From Mesorhizobium sp. PAMC28654 (lineage in GTDB: Bacteria > Pseudomonadota > Alphaproteobacteria > Rhizobiales > Rhizobiaceae): a DNA stretch of 64,000 nucleotides. How positions within the stretch are numbered: position 1 is the stretch's first letter; every line of letters starts with the position of its first letter. This document shows positions 9,612 to 19,889 of this stretch, in pieces. The DNA lies in NCBI RefSeq assembly GCF_020616515.1, contig NZ_CP085135.1, positions 1,550,001-1,614,000 on the forward strand, written 5' to 3'. The translations under genes and the position numbers were made by a program. Below the pieces are notes generated by a model, which made no database searches, was not told the origin of the DNA, and saw only the letters and a list, made by a program, of their open reading frames with translations.

Positions 9612-10108
9612 GTGGCGTCCTTGCCTCGCCCCTCGCCGCGCACCCGGCGCGACACGCGGTCGAGCACGGCGTTGACCAGCTTCGGCTCGTCTTCCTCGTA
9701 GAACGCCTTGGCGATATCGACATATTCGGAGACGATGACCGCCACCGGCACATCTTCGCGTTTCATCAACTCATAGACGCCGGCGCGCAAGATCGCGCGC
9801 AGCGTGGAGTCGAGCCTGGACAGCGGCCAGTCCTCTGTCAGCGCCTGGCGGATGATCGGATCGACGGTCTTCTGGTTCTCGACGACACCGGCAAGGATGG
9901 CGCGAAACCACTGCGCGTCGGCCTCACGGTAAAGCGCGCCGTCGACTTCCTTGCCAAGCCGGAACGCCTCGTATTCCGCCGTGATCTCGAAGACGCCGCT
10001 GCCGGCCACGTCCATCTGGTAGAGCGCCTGCACGGCGGCAAGACGGGCCGCACCACGCTTGTTGGCCTGGCGCGCCGGCGGTCGGTCTTTGTCTCCAGAT
10101 TGCGTCAC
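9608..10108 (-). CDS. nusB: transcription antitermination factor NusB
   Basis: The 166-residue all-helical RNA-binding protein acts with NusE/S10 in rRNA antitermination. Family hallmarks are [16 protein letters not shown] at the N-terminus, the central [18 protein letters not shown] helix and [27 protein letters not shown] near the end. Translation begins with GTG two bases after the ribH stop. The nrdR-ribD-ribE-ribH-nusB arrangement is the standard alphaproteobacterial one. Confidence 0.97.
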   Translation of the reverse strand: MTQSGDKDRPPARQANKRGAARLAAVQALYQMDVAGSGVFEITAEYEAFRLGKEVDGALYREADAQWFRAILAGVVENQKTVDPIIRQALTEDWPLSRLDSTLRAILRAGVYELMKREDVPVAVIVSEYVDIAKAFYEEDEPKLVNAVLDRVSRRVRGEGRGKDAT

Positions 10109-10110
10109 GT

Positions 10111-10566
10111 TCAGGCCCCGAGCTGTTTTCGCACGGCAATCATGGTCAAAGCGGCCCGAGCGGCAAAACCACCCTTGTCGCCTTCCGTGCGCCGGGCGCG
10201 CGCCCAGGCCTGTTCATCGTTCTCGGTGGTCAGGATGCCGTTGCCGATGCAGATCGATTCATGAATTGAAAGATCCATCAGGGCGCGTGCGGATTCGTTC
10301 GCCACGATGTCGAAGTGATGGGTCTCGCCGCGGATCACGGTGCCAAGCGCGACATAGCCATCATACTCGCCGCCCTCGCCTTCAGCGGCATCAAGCGCGA
10401 AGGAGATCACCGCCGGAATTTCCAGCGCGCCGGGCACGGTGACCACGTCATACTTCGCGCCGGCGTCGTCGAGCGCAGCCTTGGCACCTTCGAGCAGCGC
10501 ATCCGCCAGGTCATCATAGAAGCGCGCTTCGATGATGAGCAGCTTCAGTTTCTTCGTCTTCGGCAT
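10111..10566 (-). CDS. ribH: 6,7-dimethyl-8-ribityllumazine synthase
   Basis: The 151-residue enzyme condenses 5-amino-6-ribitylaminouracil with dihydroxybutanone phosphate, the penultimate step of riboflavin synthesis. Recognisable parts are [15 protein letters not shown] near the N-terminus, the [10 protein letters not shown] substrate loop and [15 protein letters not shown] with the catalytic His. The linkage to nusB and ribE/ribD fits the housekeeping RibH1 form. It is separated from ribE by 260 bases that hold an antitoxin relic, so it may have its own promoter. Confidence 0.96.
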   Translation of the reverse strand: MPKTKKLKLLIIEARFYDDLADALLEGAKAALDDAGAKYDVVTVPGALEIPAVISFALDAAEGEGGEYDGYVALGTVIRGETHHFDIVANESARALMDLSIHESICIGNGILTTENDEQAWARARRTEGDKGGFAARAALTMIAVRKQLGA

Positions 10567-10656
10567 TTGGGGTCACGTCTCCGGAGGAGCGGGTGACTTA
10601 GGCCGAAGCAGGTTTGATCGCAAGCGGAAGATGTCGCGCGTGCCCGGTTTGTCGAC

Positions 10657-10826
10657 CTATTCGGGTTGACCAACCTCATTCTTGAGCTGGTTATCGAGGT
10701 TCTCAGCCCAGGCTCGCACTGCCCTGATGATCGATCACACGACCGGCGTCCACATCGGCCAAGGCTGCAAGCGTCAGTCGCCAGTATTCTTCGTGCTGTA
10801 GAGCTGAAGCCTGCCTGCCCTTGACC
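10657..10826 (-). pseudogene. relic of a CopG/RHH-type antitoxin gene
   Basis: On the minus strand, the space between ribE and ribH encodes HEEYWRLTLAALADVDAGRV followed by IDHQ. After removal of one extra G in the GGG at 10722-10724 it continues AVRAWAENLDNQLKNEVGQP and E-stop (TAG at 10657-10659). The phrase LADVDAGRVIDHQAVRAWAESL is the common C-terminal half of small plasmid- and chromosome-borne antitoxins. No start codon or N-terminal DNA-binding ribbon is present, and the sequence runs straight into the ribE stop, so this is a 5'-truncated, frameshifted remnant. No toxin gene is next to it. Confidence 0.65.
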
Positions 10827-11444
10827 TCAAAGCCCCTCTTTCGCGGCCTCCGCCAGACGCGCCGCATAGCGGGCCATCGTGTCGATCTCGAGGTTCACGC
10901 GGTCGCCCGCTTGTCGATCGCCCCAAGTGGTCACGGTCAGCGAATGATGGATCAGCAGCACGTCGAAGCGCGTGCCCTCCACCTTGTTCACAGTGAGCGA
11001 AGTGCCGTCGAGCGCGACGGAGCCCTTGGGTGCGATGAATTTGGCCAGTTCGCGCGGCGCCTCCAGCGTGAAGCGGACGGCATCGCCCTCTTCCTTGCGC
11101 TCGATGATTTCGGCCATGCCGTCGACATGGCCGGAAACGATATGGCCGCCGAGTTCATCGCCGATCTTCAGCGCCCGCTCCAGATTGATCCGCGTGCCGG
11201 ATTTCCAGCCAGCAGCCGTGGTCAGCCTGAGCGCCTCTTCCCAGGCCTCGACCTCGAACCAGCGCGCATTCGAGCCGCTGTCTGGCAAGGCGGTGACTGT
11301 CAGGCAGACGCCACCGCAGGAGATCGACGCGCCAATGGCTATGCTTTGCGGGTCGTAGGCGGTGTCGATGCGCAGCCCAACCCCTTCCCTGAGCGGCTTC
11401 ACGGCTGCAACGGTGCCGACGTCGGTGACAATTCCGGTAAACAT
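10827..11444 (-). CDS. ribE: riboflavin synthase, alpha subunit
   Basis: The 205-residue enzyme dismutates two lumazine molecules to riboflavin. It has the two homologous lumazine-binding halves: MFTGIVTDVG at the start with SCGGVCLTV, then MFTG-like IVSGHVDGMAEI in the second half with DGTSLTVNKVEG. The canonical start MFTGIV is at 11444. An in-frame ATG two codons earlier (11450) overlaps the ribD stop and is the alternative. It is coupled to ribD upstream. Confidence 0.95.
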   Translation of the reverse strand: MFTGIVTDVGTVAAVKPLREGVGLRIDTAYDPQSIAIGASISCGGVCLTVTALPDSGSNARWFEVEAWEEALRLTTAAGWKSGTRINLERALKIGDELGGHIVSGHVDGMAEIIERKEEGDAVRFTLEAPRELAKFIAPKGSVALDGTSLTVNKVEGTRFDVLLIHHSLTVTTWGDRQAGDRVNLEIDTMARYAARLAEAAKEGL

Positions 11445-11449
11445 GTGCA

Positions 11450-12580
11450 TCAATCCTGGAAATCTCTTATCCACTCGGCATAGCTGTCTTCGCCGAAACG
11501 CATGTCACGAAGCTTGCGAAATCCTGCCGGGATATGGTCCGCGTCGATGGGCGACGCAATGCCTTCATCGCCGATCGCTTCAGGCCCCTGGAACAGGATG
11601 ATGCGATCGACCAGCCCATCGGCCAGGAAGGCGCTTGCCACCTGGGCGCCGCCCTCGACCAGCACGCTTGCCATGCCGAGCGCGGCGAGATCGTCGAGCA
11701 GTTCCGGCAGCGCCACGCCGCCTTCATGCGTTTCCGTGCCGATGAAGCGCACCCCGGCGCGTTCAAGTTCCGCCCGCCGTTGCGGATCGGCTTCCAGGCA
11801 GGTCGCGAGATAGAGCGGAACGCGGTCAATGCCGGAAACCAACTTGGAGGTTTCCGGCAGCCTGATCTGGCGATCGAGCACGATGCGCGCCGGCGAGCGG
11901 TTCTCGAGACCCGGCAGCCGTACCGTCAGTGCCGGGTCATCTTCCAGCGCCGTGCCAACGCCAACCAGGATGCCGTCGACTTCCGCACGCAACATATAGA
12001 CTTCGCGACGCGCGATATCGCCGGTGATCGCCACCTGTCCGACGCCTCTCACACCGATCTTGCCGTCGCTGGAAAGCGCCAGTTTCAGAATCACTTCCGG
12101 ACGCTTCTTCAGCGATCGAATCAGATAGCCGGCCATCTGCTCGGTGGCCTCCGCCGCAAGCACTTTTTCCACGACTTCGACGCCGGCGGCGCGCAGGATG
12201 GCATAGCCTTTGCCGGACACGCGCGGATCGGGATCGCTGGCAGCACCGACCACACGCGCAATGCCGGCATTGACCAATGCGTTGGCACAGGGCGGCGTAC
12301 GGCCGTGATGGGCACAGGGCTCAAGCGTGACGTAGGCGGTGGCGCCACGCGCCAGTTCACCGGCCTCCGCCAGTGCCTCGGCCTCGGCATGGGGGCGGCC
12401 GCCGACAGCGGTGACGCCGGTGCCGACGATCATCGGCCCGGCGCCATCGTCGCGCACGATCAGCGTGCCGACCGAAGGATTGGTCGATGTCCGCCCGGCA
12501 TTTTTCCGCGACAGCCTAAGCGCCGCGGCCATGAAGCGACGATCAAGAGCCTGCTGCTCGGCGTTGCTGGGCGTTGCCAT
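11450..12580 (-). CDS. ribD: bifunctional riboflavin deaminase/reductase RibD
   Basis: 376 residues in two domains. The N-terminal deaminase (about 1-155) has the zinc motifs HAEAEAL and PCAHHGRTPPCANAL. The C-terminal 5-amino-6-(5-phosphoribosylamino)uracil reductase domain (about 155-370) has LKLALSSDGKIGV, the DGILVGVGTALEDDPALTVR segment and a late LVEGGAQVASAFL motif. It lies two bases downstream of nrdR and overlaps the ribE start. Confidence 0.96.
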   Translation of the reverse strand: MATPSNAEQQALDRRFMAAALRLSRKNAGRTSTNPSVGTLIVRDDGAGPMIVGTGVTAVGGRPHAEAEALAEAGELARGATAYVTLEPCAHHGRTPPCANALVNAGIARVVGAASDPDPRVSGKGYAILRAAGVEVVEKVLAAEATEQMAGYLIRSLKKRPEVILKLALSSDGKIGVRGVGQVAITGDIARREVYMLRAEVDGILVGVGTALEDDPALTVRLPGLENRSPARIVLDRQIRLPETSKLVSGIDRVPLYLATCLEADPQRRAELERAGVRFIGTETHEGGVALPELLDDLAALGMASVLVEGGAQVASAFLADGLVDRIILFQGPEAIGDEGIASPIDADHIPAGFRKLRDMRFGEDSYAEWIRDFQD

Positions 12581-12582
12581 TC

Positions 12583-13062
12583 TCAGCCGGCGTCCTCTTC
12601 GCCCTTGATCTCGTCTCCCTTGAGCTCGCCCAGCAATTCGTGGAAATCCTTGGCCTCGCGGAAATTGCGATAGACCGAGGCAAAGCGCACATAGGCGACG
12701 TCGTCCAGCGATTTCAATGCATCCATGACCAGCCGGCCGACCTCGCCAGAGGCCACTTCCGTCTCGCCGGAGCTTTCGAGCTGGCGCACGATGCCGGTGA
12801 CCGCGCGGTCGATGCGCTCGGGATCGACATTGCGTTTGCGCAAGGCGATTTCGACCGAGCGCAGCAGCTTGTCGCGATCAAACGGGACCTTTCGTCCGGA
12901 TTTCTTCACCACCACGAGGTCGCGCAACTGCACGCGTTCGAAGGTGGTGAAACGGCCGCCGCAATCGGGGCAGACGCGTCGGCGGCGGATCGCAGCGCCA
13001 TCTTCGGCGGGACGCGAATCCTTCACCTGCGTATCTTCTGACTGACAATAAGGGCAGCGCAT
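12583..13062 (-). CDS. nrdR: transcriptional repressor NrdR
   Basis: The 159-residue regulator of ribonucleotide reductase genes has an N-terminal zinc ribbon (CPYC at residues 3-6 and CPDC about 30 residues later) followed by [18 protein letters not shown] and an ATP-cone domain ([20 protein letters not shown]). Length and sequence match the family closely. It leads the nrdR-ribD-ribE-ribH-nusB run. Confidence 0.97.
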   Translation of the reverse strand: MRCPYCQSEDTQVKDSRPAEDGAAIRRRRVCPDCGGRFTTFERVQLRDLVVVKKSGRKVPFDRDKLLRSVEIALRKRNVDPERIDRAVTGIVRQLESSGETEVASGEVGRLVMDALKSLDDVAYVRFASVYRNFREAKDFHELLGELKGDEIKGEEDAG

Positions 13063-13152
13063 GGAAAGCCTTTGGTTCGCGAATCCGACGGAGCAAAAGG
13101 CTTAGAGCTTTTTGCCGAAATGGCAAAGGATGGTGGGACAGCCTTCCGCGCC

Positions 13153-13482
13153 TCAGAGATAGCGAGGCGCGAGGAAAATTGCGAGGGCAGCGATCAGCCA
13201 GACCGCAATGCCGCCGAAAACCGCCAGCCGGTAATCGACCCTGTCGATGAACAGCCAGCAGGCGCCGAGGAAGGCAAGATAGGCGGGGATGGTCTTGAAC
13301 CCCGCGAGGCAGGCCTCGCGAAACCCGGCTGGATTGCCCTTGGCGCCAACGGCCAGCAACGCGATGACAGCAAACGTCGGCGCGAGCGGCAGAATACCAG
13401 GCAAGACGTTGCCGCGTTTCGACGCCCAAGCGATCAGGGTCGTGACCAGACCGCCGACGACGCCTTTCCACAGGATATCCAT
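13153..13482 (-). CDS. GlpM-like inner-membrane protein
   Basis: 109 residues with four hydrophobic segments, beginning MDILWKGVVGGLVTTLIAW and containing ASKRGNVLPGILPLAPTFA, which resembles the GlpM family in sequence and exact length. GlpM has been linked to alginate production in Pseudomonas, but its molecular function is not established. The ATG at 13482 is chosen over an upstream frame extension that has no family similarity. Confidence 0.7.
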   Translation of the reverse strand: MDILWKGVVGGLVTTLIAWASKRGNVLPGILPLAPTFAVIALLAVGAKGNPAGFREACLAGFKTIPAYLAFLGACWLFIDRVDYRLAVFGGIAVWLIAALAIFLAPRYL

Positions 13483-13534
13483 GACCAGTCCCTTGGTGGA
13501 GAAGCCGTTCAAACTTCGCCGACACGTTGCCGCA

Positions 13535-14101
13535 TCACGGCGTAACGTCGCGCGTGGGGAAGCCGCAAGACGCGCCAAGGCTGCGATAGGCCTTGGTGAA
13601 GCCGTCCATGGCGATGCTCCCCACCGGCTGCTTGCCAAAGACGACGTCGAGCGTCGGTGCGTTGCGCATGGTCCGCAGAAGGGCAAGGCTGGTCTTGGGG
13701 TTGTTGTCCATCATCCATTGGCGATGCGCTCCGGCGCCGCCGCTCCCACGAAACTTTGCGGGGACCTTGTTGTTGACGTCGTTGAAGGTGGCCGCGACGT
13801 TGTCGCCTGTCGGCAAGGTCTGGTTGTCTACCGCCAGCATGACGGCAGGATAGCCATTCGGCGGCAGCACGTCGCCATTCGAAATGCTCAACGTCAAGGT
13901 TCCAGGACTTCCTTGCGGGTCGACAAAGGCAGTCGACGCCGCGCAGGTTTTCAGTGTGTCCTGGCCGGTGGTGATCTCATCGATGGTGACGGACCATCTA
14001 CCGAATGTCTGGGTCTTGGGATCCGCACGGGATGCGTTGGTGTAAAGGCTCGCCAGAACGGCCATGGCGGCCAAAGGCACGGATCGCGACAGGTTGCTCA
14101 T
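13535..14101 (-). CDS. secreted protein of unknown function
   Basis: 188 residues starting at ATG 14101 behind AGGAGA. An N-terminal signal peptide (cleavage likely after NASRA, about residue 26) leads to a mature domain beginning TQTFGRWSVTIDE. Two Cys residues (KTCAAS and ASCGF) could form a disulfide. The FGRWSV opening is reminiscent of IalB-like envelope proteins, but the match is weak and I do not assign a family. Confidence 0.6.
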   Translation of the reverse strand: MSNLSRSVPLAAMAVLASLYTNASRADPKTQTFGRWSVTIDEITTGQDTLKTCAASTAFVDPQGSPGTLTLSISNGDVLPPNGYPAVMLAVDNQTLPTGDNVAATFNDVNNKVPAKFRGSGGAGAHRQWMMDNNPKTSLALLRTMRNAPTLDVVFGKQPVGSIAMDGFTKAYRSLGASCGFPTRDVTP

Positions 14102-14156
14102 CCGGTCATCTCCTCTTTCTTGAGCGAGGGTGCTGCACGGAAGTCCGATACGCAAG

Positions 14157-14180
14157 CGGCGGCGCGTAAAAGCGCCGCCG
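14157..14180. terminator. GC-rich hairpin between glyA and the secreted-protein gene
   Basis: Perfect 9-base arms CGGCGGCGC (14157-14165) and GCGCCGCCG (14172-14180) around GTAAAA, 30 bases after the glyA stop. No U-run follows, so it may attenuate or protect the transcript end rather than terminate it intrinsically. Confidence 0.45.
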
Positions 14181-14210
14181 AAGCAGAAGCGTGCAGCCTG
14201 GATATGGTGC

Positions 14211-15524
<1,314 letters not shown>

Positions 15525-15672
15525 GGCTTGAAATCCCTAGGGTTCGGGGGTCTGCGAGGTTCGCCGCGCCATTAACACAGTTGTTTTCACCTCGCCATGT
15601 TTGCGGCGCGAAATTTGCTGGCCGGATTGCGGCAACACCACAAATCCCGCCATTCCCAAGGGTTGGCGATTG

Positions 15673-17319
15673 CTATTTCCGCGTCTGCCGTCCCTTCAAG
15701 AGAGCCTCGGTGAGCGTGATCTCGGTAAACAAGGCCCGTGCCGTATGGTCGTTGATTTCGCGGCGGCGAAGCATGGTGCTCACGGCCTCGCGCTCGGCGC
15801 CGATGCCGGCGAGCCTCAGGTCGAGTTCCAGCCTACCCGCTTCCCGCACCTCGGCTCGTGCCTCATCCGCCTCGTCGGACGCCGCGATTCGCCGCCGGTA
15901 GGCAGCGACTATGCCATTGGCGGTGGCGAGCCTGGCGCCCGGTACCTCGCCTTCATGTTCTTCATCCGTCTGCGCAAGGCTCTCGATATGGGCAATCGCG
16001 GCCTTGGCGGCGCCAACACGCGCCATGCGTTCCTCGGCTGCATCGGCATCCTCCCCTGGTTCGACCAAGCCGCGAGAGATCGCCGGCAAGGCAAGGCTGG
16101 CGATCGCCAGTGAACAGATGATGACGCCCGCGGCAAGGAAGATGACCAGGTCCCGCGCCGGGAACGGCGAGCCATCCTGCAGTGTGAATGGCAGCGACAA
16201 TATGCCGGCCAGCGTTACAGCGCCGCGCACGCCGGCTACAGAACCGGCCAGCCGCACGCGCAACCCGAACGGCTCGGCCTTGTTCTTTCCCAGCCGCGCC
16301 GCGATGCCCGCACCGATGTCGCCAATCCATATCCACACGAAGCGAAGCGCGATCAGGCAGAGCGTCAGCGCCACCACCGTCAGCACCGGCTGGATCACGG
16401 GATAATGCCCCGTGAGTTCCGGCGGCACCTTGCGGATGATTTCGGGGAGTTGCAGGCCGAGCACAATGAACAGCGCACCGTTGAAGACGAAGGAAAACGT
16501 CGTCCATAGGGAGATTGTCTGCATGCGCGCGGAAACGCCGAGAAAGCGGAATATGCCGGTGCTTCCGGTCAACAGGCCGGCTGTCACCGCCGCCAGGATA
16601 CCCGAGGCTTCGAAGTGTTCAGCGCCGAGATAAGCGATGAAGGGAAGCAGGATCGTGATCAACACCTGGGCTTCAGCCGGCACGCCGCCGATGCGGCTGA
16701 GCAGTTGCAGCGCCTTGGCAGCGATGAACAGTGCCGCCACGCCAGCCAGGATGCCGACCGCCACGGCGTAGAGGAAACTCAGCGAGGCCCCGGCAAGGGA
16801 AAAACTGCCGGTCAGCGCCGCCGCCACGGCAAAGCGGAACATGACGAGGCCCGAGGCGTCGTTGAGCAGCGATTCGCCCTCCAGGATATTCATCAGCCGC
16901 GCCGGAACCATATTCTTGTCGACGATCGATGACACAGCCACCGCATCGGTCGGCGACAGCACTGCCGCAAGCGCGAATGCGACGACCAGCGGAATGCTCG
17001 GCACCAGCCAGTGCAAGGCATAGCCGAAACCGACAATGGTGAAGAAGACCAGCCCGATGGCAAGGTCCAGAATCGGCCCGCGCAACGCTATGAGTTCGCG
17101 CTTGGGAGCGCCAAACGCGTCGCTGAACAGCAGCGGAGGAATGAATACCAGCAAGAAGACTTCGGGATCGATTTCGACATGCAGGCCACTCGACGGCCAT
17201 GCGAGCGCGGCGCCCATGGCAATCTGCAACACCGGCAGCGGCACGCGCACAAGCCGGACCAGCGCGCCGGAAACCGCGACGAAGATCAGCACCACCAGGA
17301 TGAAGACGGCAACTTGCAT
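15673..17319 (-). CDS. CPA1-family Na+/H+ antiporter
   Basis: About 548 residues from MQVAVFILVVLIFVAVSG. The first 400 residues hold roughly 12 helices and include the CPA1 ion-binding motif AAVLSPTDAVAVSS and ILEGESLLNDASGLVMFRF, both hallmarks of NhaP/NHE-type exchangers. The C-terminal 150 residues are hydrophilic, rich in Glu and Ala, with likely coiled coil. An in-frame ATG at 17388 would add 23 residues but has no ribosome-binding site; 17319 is preferred because the helix starts there. Confidence 0.88.
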   Translation of the reverse strand: MQVAVFILVVLIFVAVSGALVRLVRVPLPVLQIAMGAALAWPSSGLHVEIDPEVFLLVFIPPLLFSDAFGAPKRELIALRGPILDLAIGLVFFTIVGFGYALHWLVPSIPLVVAFALAAVLSPTDAVAVSSIVDKNMVPARLMNILEGESLLNDASGLVMFRFAVAAALTGSFSLAGASLSFLYAVAVGILAGVAALFIAAKALQLLSRIGGVPAEAQVLITILLPFIAYLGAEHFEASGILAAVTAGLLTGSTGIFRFLGVSARMQTISLWTTFSFVFNGALFIVLGLQLPEIIRKVPPELTGHYPVIQPVLTVVALTLCLIALRFVWIWIGDIGAGIAARLGKNKAEPFGLRVRLAGSVAGVRGAVTLAGILSLPFTLQDGSPFPARDLVIFLAAGVIICSLAIASLALPAISRGLVEPGEDADAAEERMARVGAAKAAIAHIESLAQTDEEHEGEVPGARLATANGIVAAYRRRIAASDEADEARAEVREAGRLELDLRLAGIGAEREAVSTMLRRREINDHTARALFTEITLTEALLKGRQTRK

Positions 17320-17522
17320 GACGCGATTCCGACCACCGTTTTTCGGACCATGCGCAAACCTCGCAGCCTCGTCCAGCCGTGCGTTCATGCGGAGGGTCGA
17401 TCATCCTGAGGACGTCAACGAATCCGAAGTCGCGAAGTTGAACGCACTTGGAGGTGGATCCCGTTTTGTGAGCAAGACCAGCCCGTGTCACCCTGCTGTG
17501 TGTGCGGACGGGGGGCCAGTCC

Positions 17523-18237
17523 ATGCTATCGCAAATCATGTCTCATGCCGAAGCGGCCTTTGCGTCGCGGACGCCGGAGGAAGCGAGTCTCAACTTCTTC
17601 GCGGCGTTGGAAGGTCTCGGCGCTTCCTATCTGCAGACCCGCCTATCGGCGACCATCGATGACACTGACTTCCGCCAACCACTGGGCCGCGGGCGGCTTC
17701 ATCACCAGGGTTGCACCCGACGCCTGGCCGGGGAGCCCGGCATTCGACTATGTCTGCCTGGAGTGCAATCCCTTGCTGACCGCGATCCGCGAAAGCCAGA
17801 CCCGCTATCGTTTCAGCAACTTCGCCCCCCGGCAGGATCGGAGTTTTGACACCTACTGGGAAGCGATGAACGAAGCCAACATCCATGATGCTTTGTGCGC
17901 AACGTCCTATGCCGCCGATGGCGTCATCGCCTCTCTCCACCTTGGCTTTCAGGAACGGGATTTTTCACCGGAGGAGAGCTTTGCGATCCAGATGGCCGGC
18001 CTTGTCCTGACCGAGCGCCTGATCAATCTGGCGACGCCGCCTCCGGCAACACCACCCAGACTATCCGCGCGCGCGCGCGACTGCCTGGCCCTTGCCGCCG
18101 AGGGCAAGACCAATTGGGAAATCTCAGTCATCCTCGGCATATCGGAGGCGACCGTGCGGTTTCACATCGACAACAAACTGGGTGCCGTCAACCGAGCACA
18201 GGCAGTGGCCTGTCTGGTGAACCAGCGCTTGATATAG
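17523..18237 (+). pseudogene. LuxR-type regulator (autoinducer-binding-like), frameshifted
   Basis: Residues from MLSQIMSHAEAAFASR through GASYLQTR are in one frame. The rest, from YRRPSMTLTSANHWAAGGF to the end, is in the next frame, with the change at about 17638-17644. The span is 715 bases, 238 codons plus one. The middle resembles the autoinducer-binding domain (FDYVCLECNPLL, YWEAMNEANIHDA). The C-terminus is a GerE-type helix-turn-helix (RLSARARDCLALAAEGKTN, ISEATVRFHIDN). The HTH reads FHIDNKLGAVNR where relatives have about three more residues between DN and KLG. No luxI-type synthase is in the window, so the parent gene would be a LuxR solo. Confidence 0.72.
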
Positions 18238-18251
18238 GCGGGAACCCCATG

Positions 18252-18278
18252 AAAAAAGCCGCCCTGCGGCGGCTTTTT
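18252..18278. terminator. bidirectional terminator between the LuxR gene and ldtP
   Basis: AAAAAGCCGCC pairs with GGCGGCTTTTT around a CTGC loop, with an A run on one side and a T run on the other, so it can serve both convergent genes. Confidence 0.85.
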
Positions 18279-18296
18279 CCATAAAAATTCAATCTC

Positions 18297-19550
18297 TTAG
18301 AGAGACGAAGTAATCTGCAGTTCGTTGGCGCCGTCGAGTGCGTAGACGTCGTCGCGGAACTGCACGACGCCAGGGCCCGTCGACCAGGCCGAAAGATAGA
18401 GGAAGTGGACCGGCACCGGGTTGGTGACCTGGATCGGCGTGTTTTCGCCGGTCTTGATCGCCGCCTCGAAATGCTGGCGATCCCAGCCGGGCGTGTCGCG
18501 CAGGATCCAGGTAACGAGATCGCGCACGTTCTGCACGCGAACACAGCCCGAAGAATCGAAGCGCATCATCTTGCCGAACAGGCTCTGCTGCGGCGTGTCG
18601 TGCATGTAGACGCCATCGGGGCTCGGGAAGTTGATCTTCACCGACGCCATCGCGTTGCCGGCGCCCGGATCCTGGCGGAAGCGGTACTTCGCCGCATCGT
18701 CGGTCGACCAGTCGACATTCAGCGGATCGACCTCGCTGCCGTCCGGCGCGAACAGGCGGATGTGGCTGTCCTTGAGATAGTTGGGATCCTTCCGCATCAG
18801 CGGAATGATGTCCTTGCGCACGATCGAGACCGGTGCATTCCAGTATGGATTGACGATGATCTCGTTGATCTTCGAATTGACGATCGGAGTCTGGCGGTCG
18901 ATCTTGCCGACGATCGCGGTGTGGCGAAGCACGACGCGGTCGTTCTCCACCGCCTCGACCTGCGCCGCCGGGATATCGACCAGCACATAACGGCTGCCCA
19001 GCGTACCGGCCTTTTCGTGCAGCCGCTGCAGATTGGTCTGTAGCTGCCCGAGCCGGACCTGCGCCGAAACATTCATCGCCGCGTAGGTGTACTTGCCCAT
19101 CGCGCCGTCGGAAGGCAAGCCATGGCGCGCCTGGAAGCGCTTCACGGCCGAGTCGACGTAGGAGTCGAAGGCCGTCGAAATGCCGGCACTCTGCGACAGG
19201 TCGCCCGAGACCATCAAGCGCTTGCGAAGCGGGACCACGTCCGGGTCATCGACACCGAGCTGCAATTTCTTTGTGTCGGGAACCGGCTGCCAACCGCCCT
19301 GGGCGACGATGTTCTGGTACTGGGTGATCGCCTGCTCGGTAAAGGAAACAGTCTGCGGGCTGAAGATCGGCAGCGTCGAAGCGACCTTGCCGCCTTCGCT
19401 GGCGCGAGCGTCAAACTGATCATCCCAATTGCCGCGCGCCGAGGATTTCAGGATATCCCCGATCACATCCTGGGCGCTTGCAGTGCCGGCTACCATGGCG
19501 GCTGCGAGCGCGGAGGCTCCGGAAAGGAAGAAACGGCGGCTGGTTCTCAT
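18297..19550 (-). CDS. ldtP: L,D-transpeptidase with peptidoglycan-binding domain
   Basis: About 417 residues from MRTSRRFFLSGASALAAAMV, whose SRRFFL motif looks like a twin-arginine signal with an AxA cleavage site (TASAQ). A peptidoglycan-binding-1 region (about residues 105-170, FQARHGLPSDGAMG) precedes the YkuD domain, with the HDTPQQSLFG His and SSGCVRVQN catalytic Cys motifs. It makes 3-3 cross-links or attaches proteins to peptidoglycan. It lies beside ldtR, matching the ldtP/ldtR pair known in Liberibacter and Sinorhizobium. A start 15 bases upstream (19565) is possible. Confidence 0.9.
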   Translation of the reverse strand: MRTSRRFFLSGASALAAAMVAGTASAQDVIGDILKSSARGNWDDQFDARASEGGKVASTLPIFSPQTVSFTEQAITQYQNIVAQGGWQPVPDTKKLQLGVDDPDVVPLRKRLMVSGDLSQSAGISTAFDSYVDSAVKRFQARHGLPSDGAMGKYTYAAMNVSAQVRLGQLQTNLQRLHEKAGTLGSRYVLVDIPAAQVEAVENDRVVLRHTAIVGKIDRQTPIVNSKINEIIVNPYWNAPVSIVRKDIIPLMRKDPNYLKDSHIRLFAPDGSEVDPLNVDWSTDDAAKYRFRQDPGAGNAMASVKINFPSPDGVYMHDTPQQSLFGKMMRFDSSGCVRVQNVRDLVTWILRDTPGWDRQHFEAAIKTGENTPIQVTNPVPVHFLYLSAWSTGPGVVQFRDDVYALDGANELQITSSL

Positions 19551-19889
19551 GGACGTTCCAGACATTCTTGCTGCGGTTCGATCAGCGGACGATATCACCC
19601 GCACTCTAAAGTTGGCTCTGTTAAGAATTAGCCAACCATGACCTGTATCACTTCGGCGTGAAACGCGCGAGGCGCGATGCGAGGTCCAGATGAATTCGCG
19701 GCCTTCGCCACCACTTCACCCGTATCCTCGCTCACATTGGAATATGGCGGTAACGTGGCCTGAAGTCGAATTTGGATTGACCGGCGCACTGAAAAGAAAA
19801 GACCGGTGCCTTTCGGCACCGGCCAGCGACTGGAGGTCTTCGGCCGCGCTTCTGCAGGGCGGCTCCGATTACGATCGAGCGTACTTGCC
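19551..19889. promoter_or_regulatory. ldtP promoter region with inverted repeat
   Basis: 339 bases between the ldtR stop and the ldtP start. They contain an inverted repeat GTTGGCT (19611-19617) / AGCCAAC (19630-19636) with a 12-base spacer about 60 bases before ldtP, a candidate site for LdtR or another dimeric regulator. The ldtR terminator lies at 19791-19822. No gene is seen here. Confidence 0.5.
19791..19822 (-). terminator. intrinsic terminator of ldtR
   Basis: CCGGTGCC (19803-19810) pairs with GGCACCGG (19815-19822) around TTTC. On the minus strand the stem is followed by TCTTTTCTTTT. Confidence 0.85.

Noticed and set aside
10567..10826. FMN riboswitch upstream of ribH
   Set aside because: No conserved FMN-aptamer boxes are visible; the gap is explained by the antitoxin relic.
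16673..17539. 288-codon overlapping frame on the same strand as the antiporter
   Set aside because: Alternate frame of the antiporter gene with Arg/Ala-rich nonsense composition.
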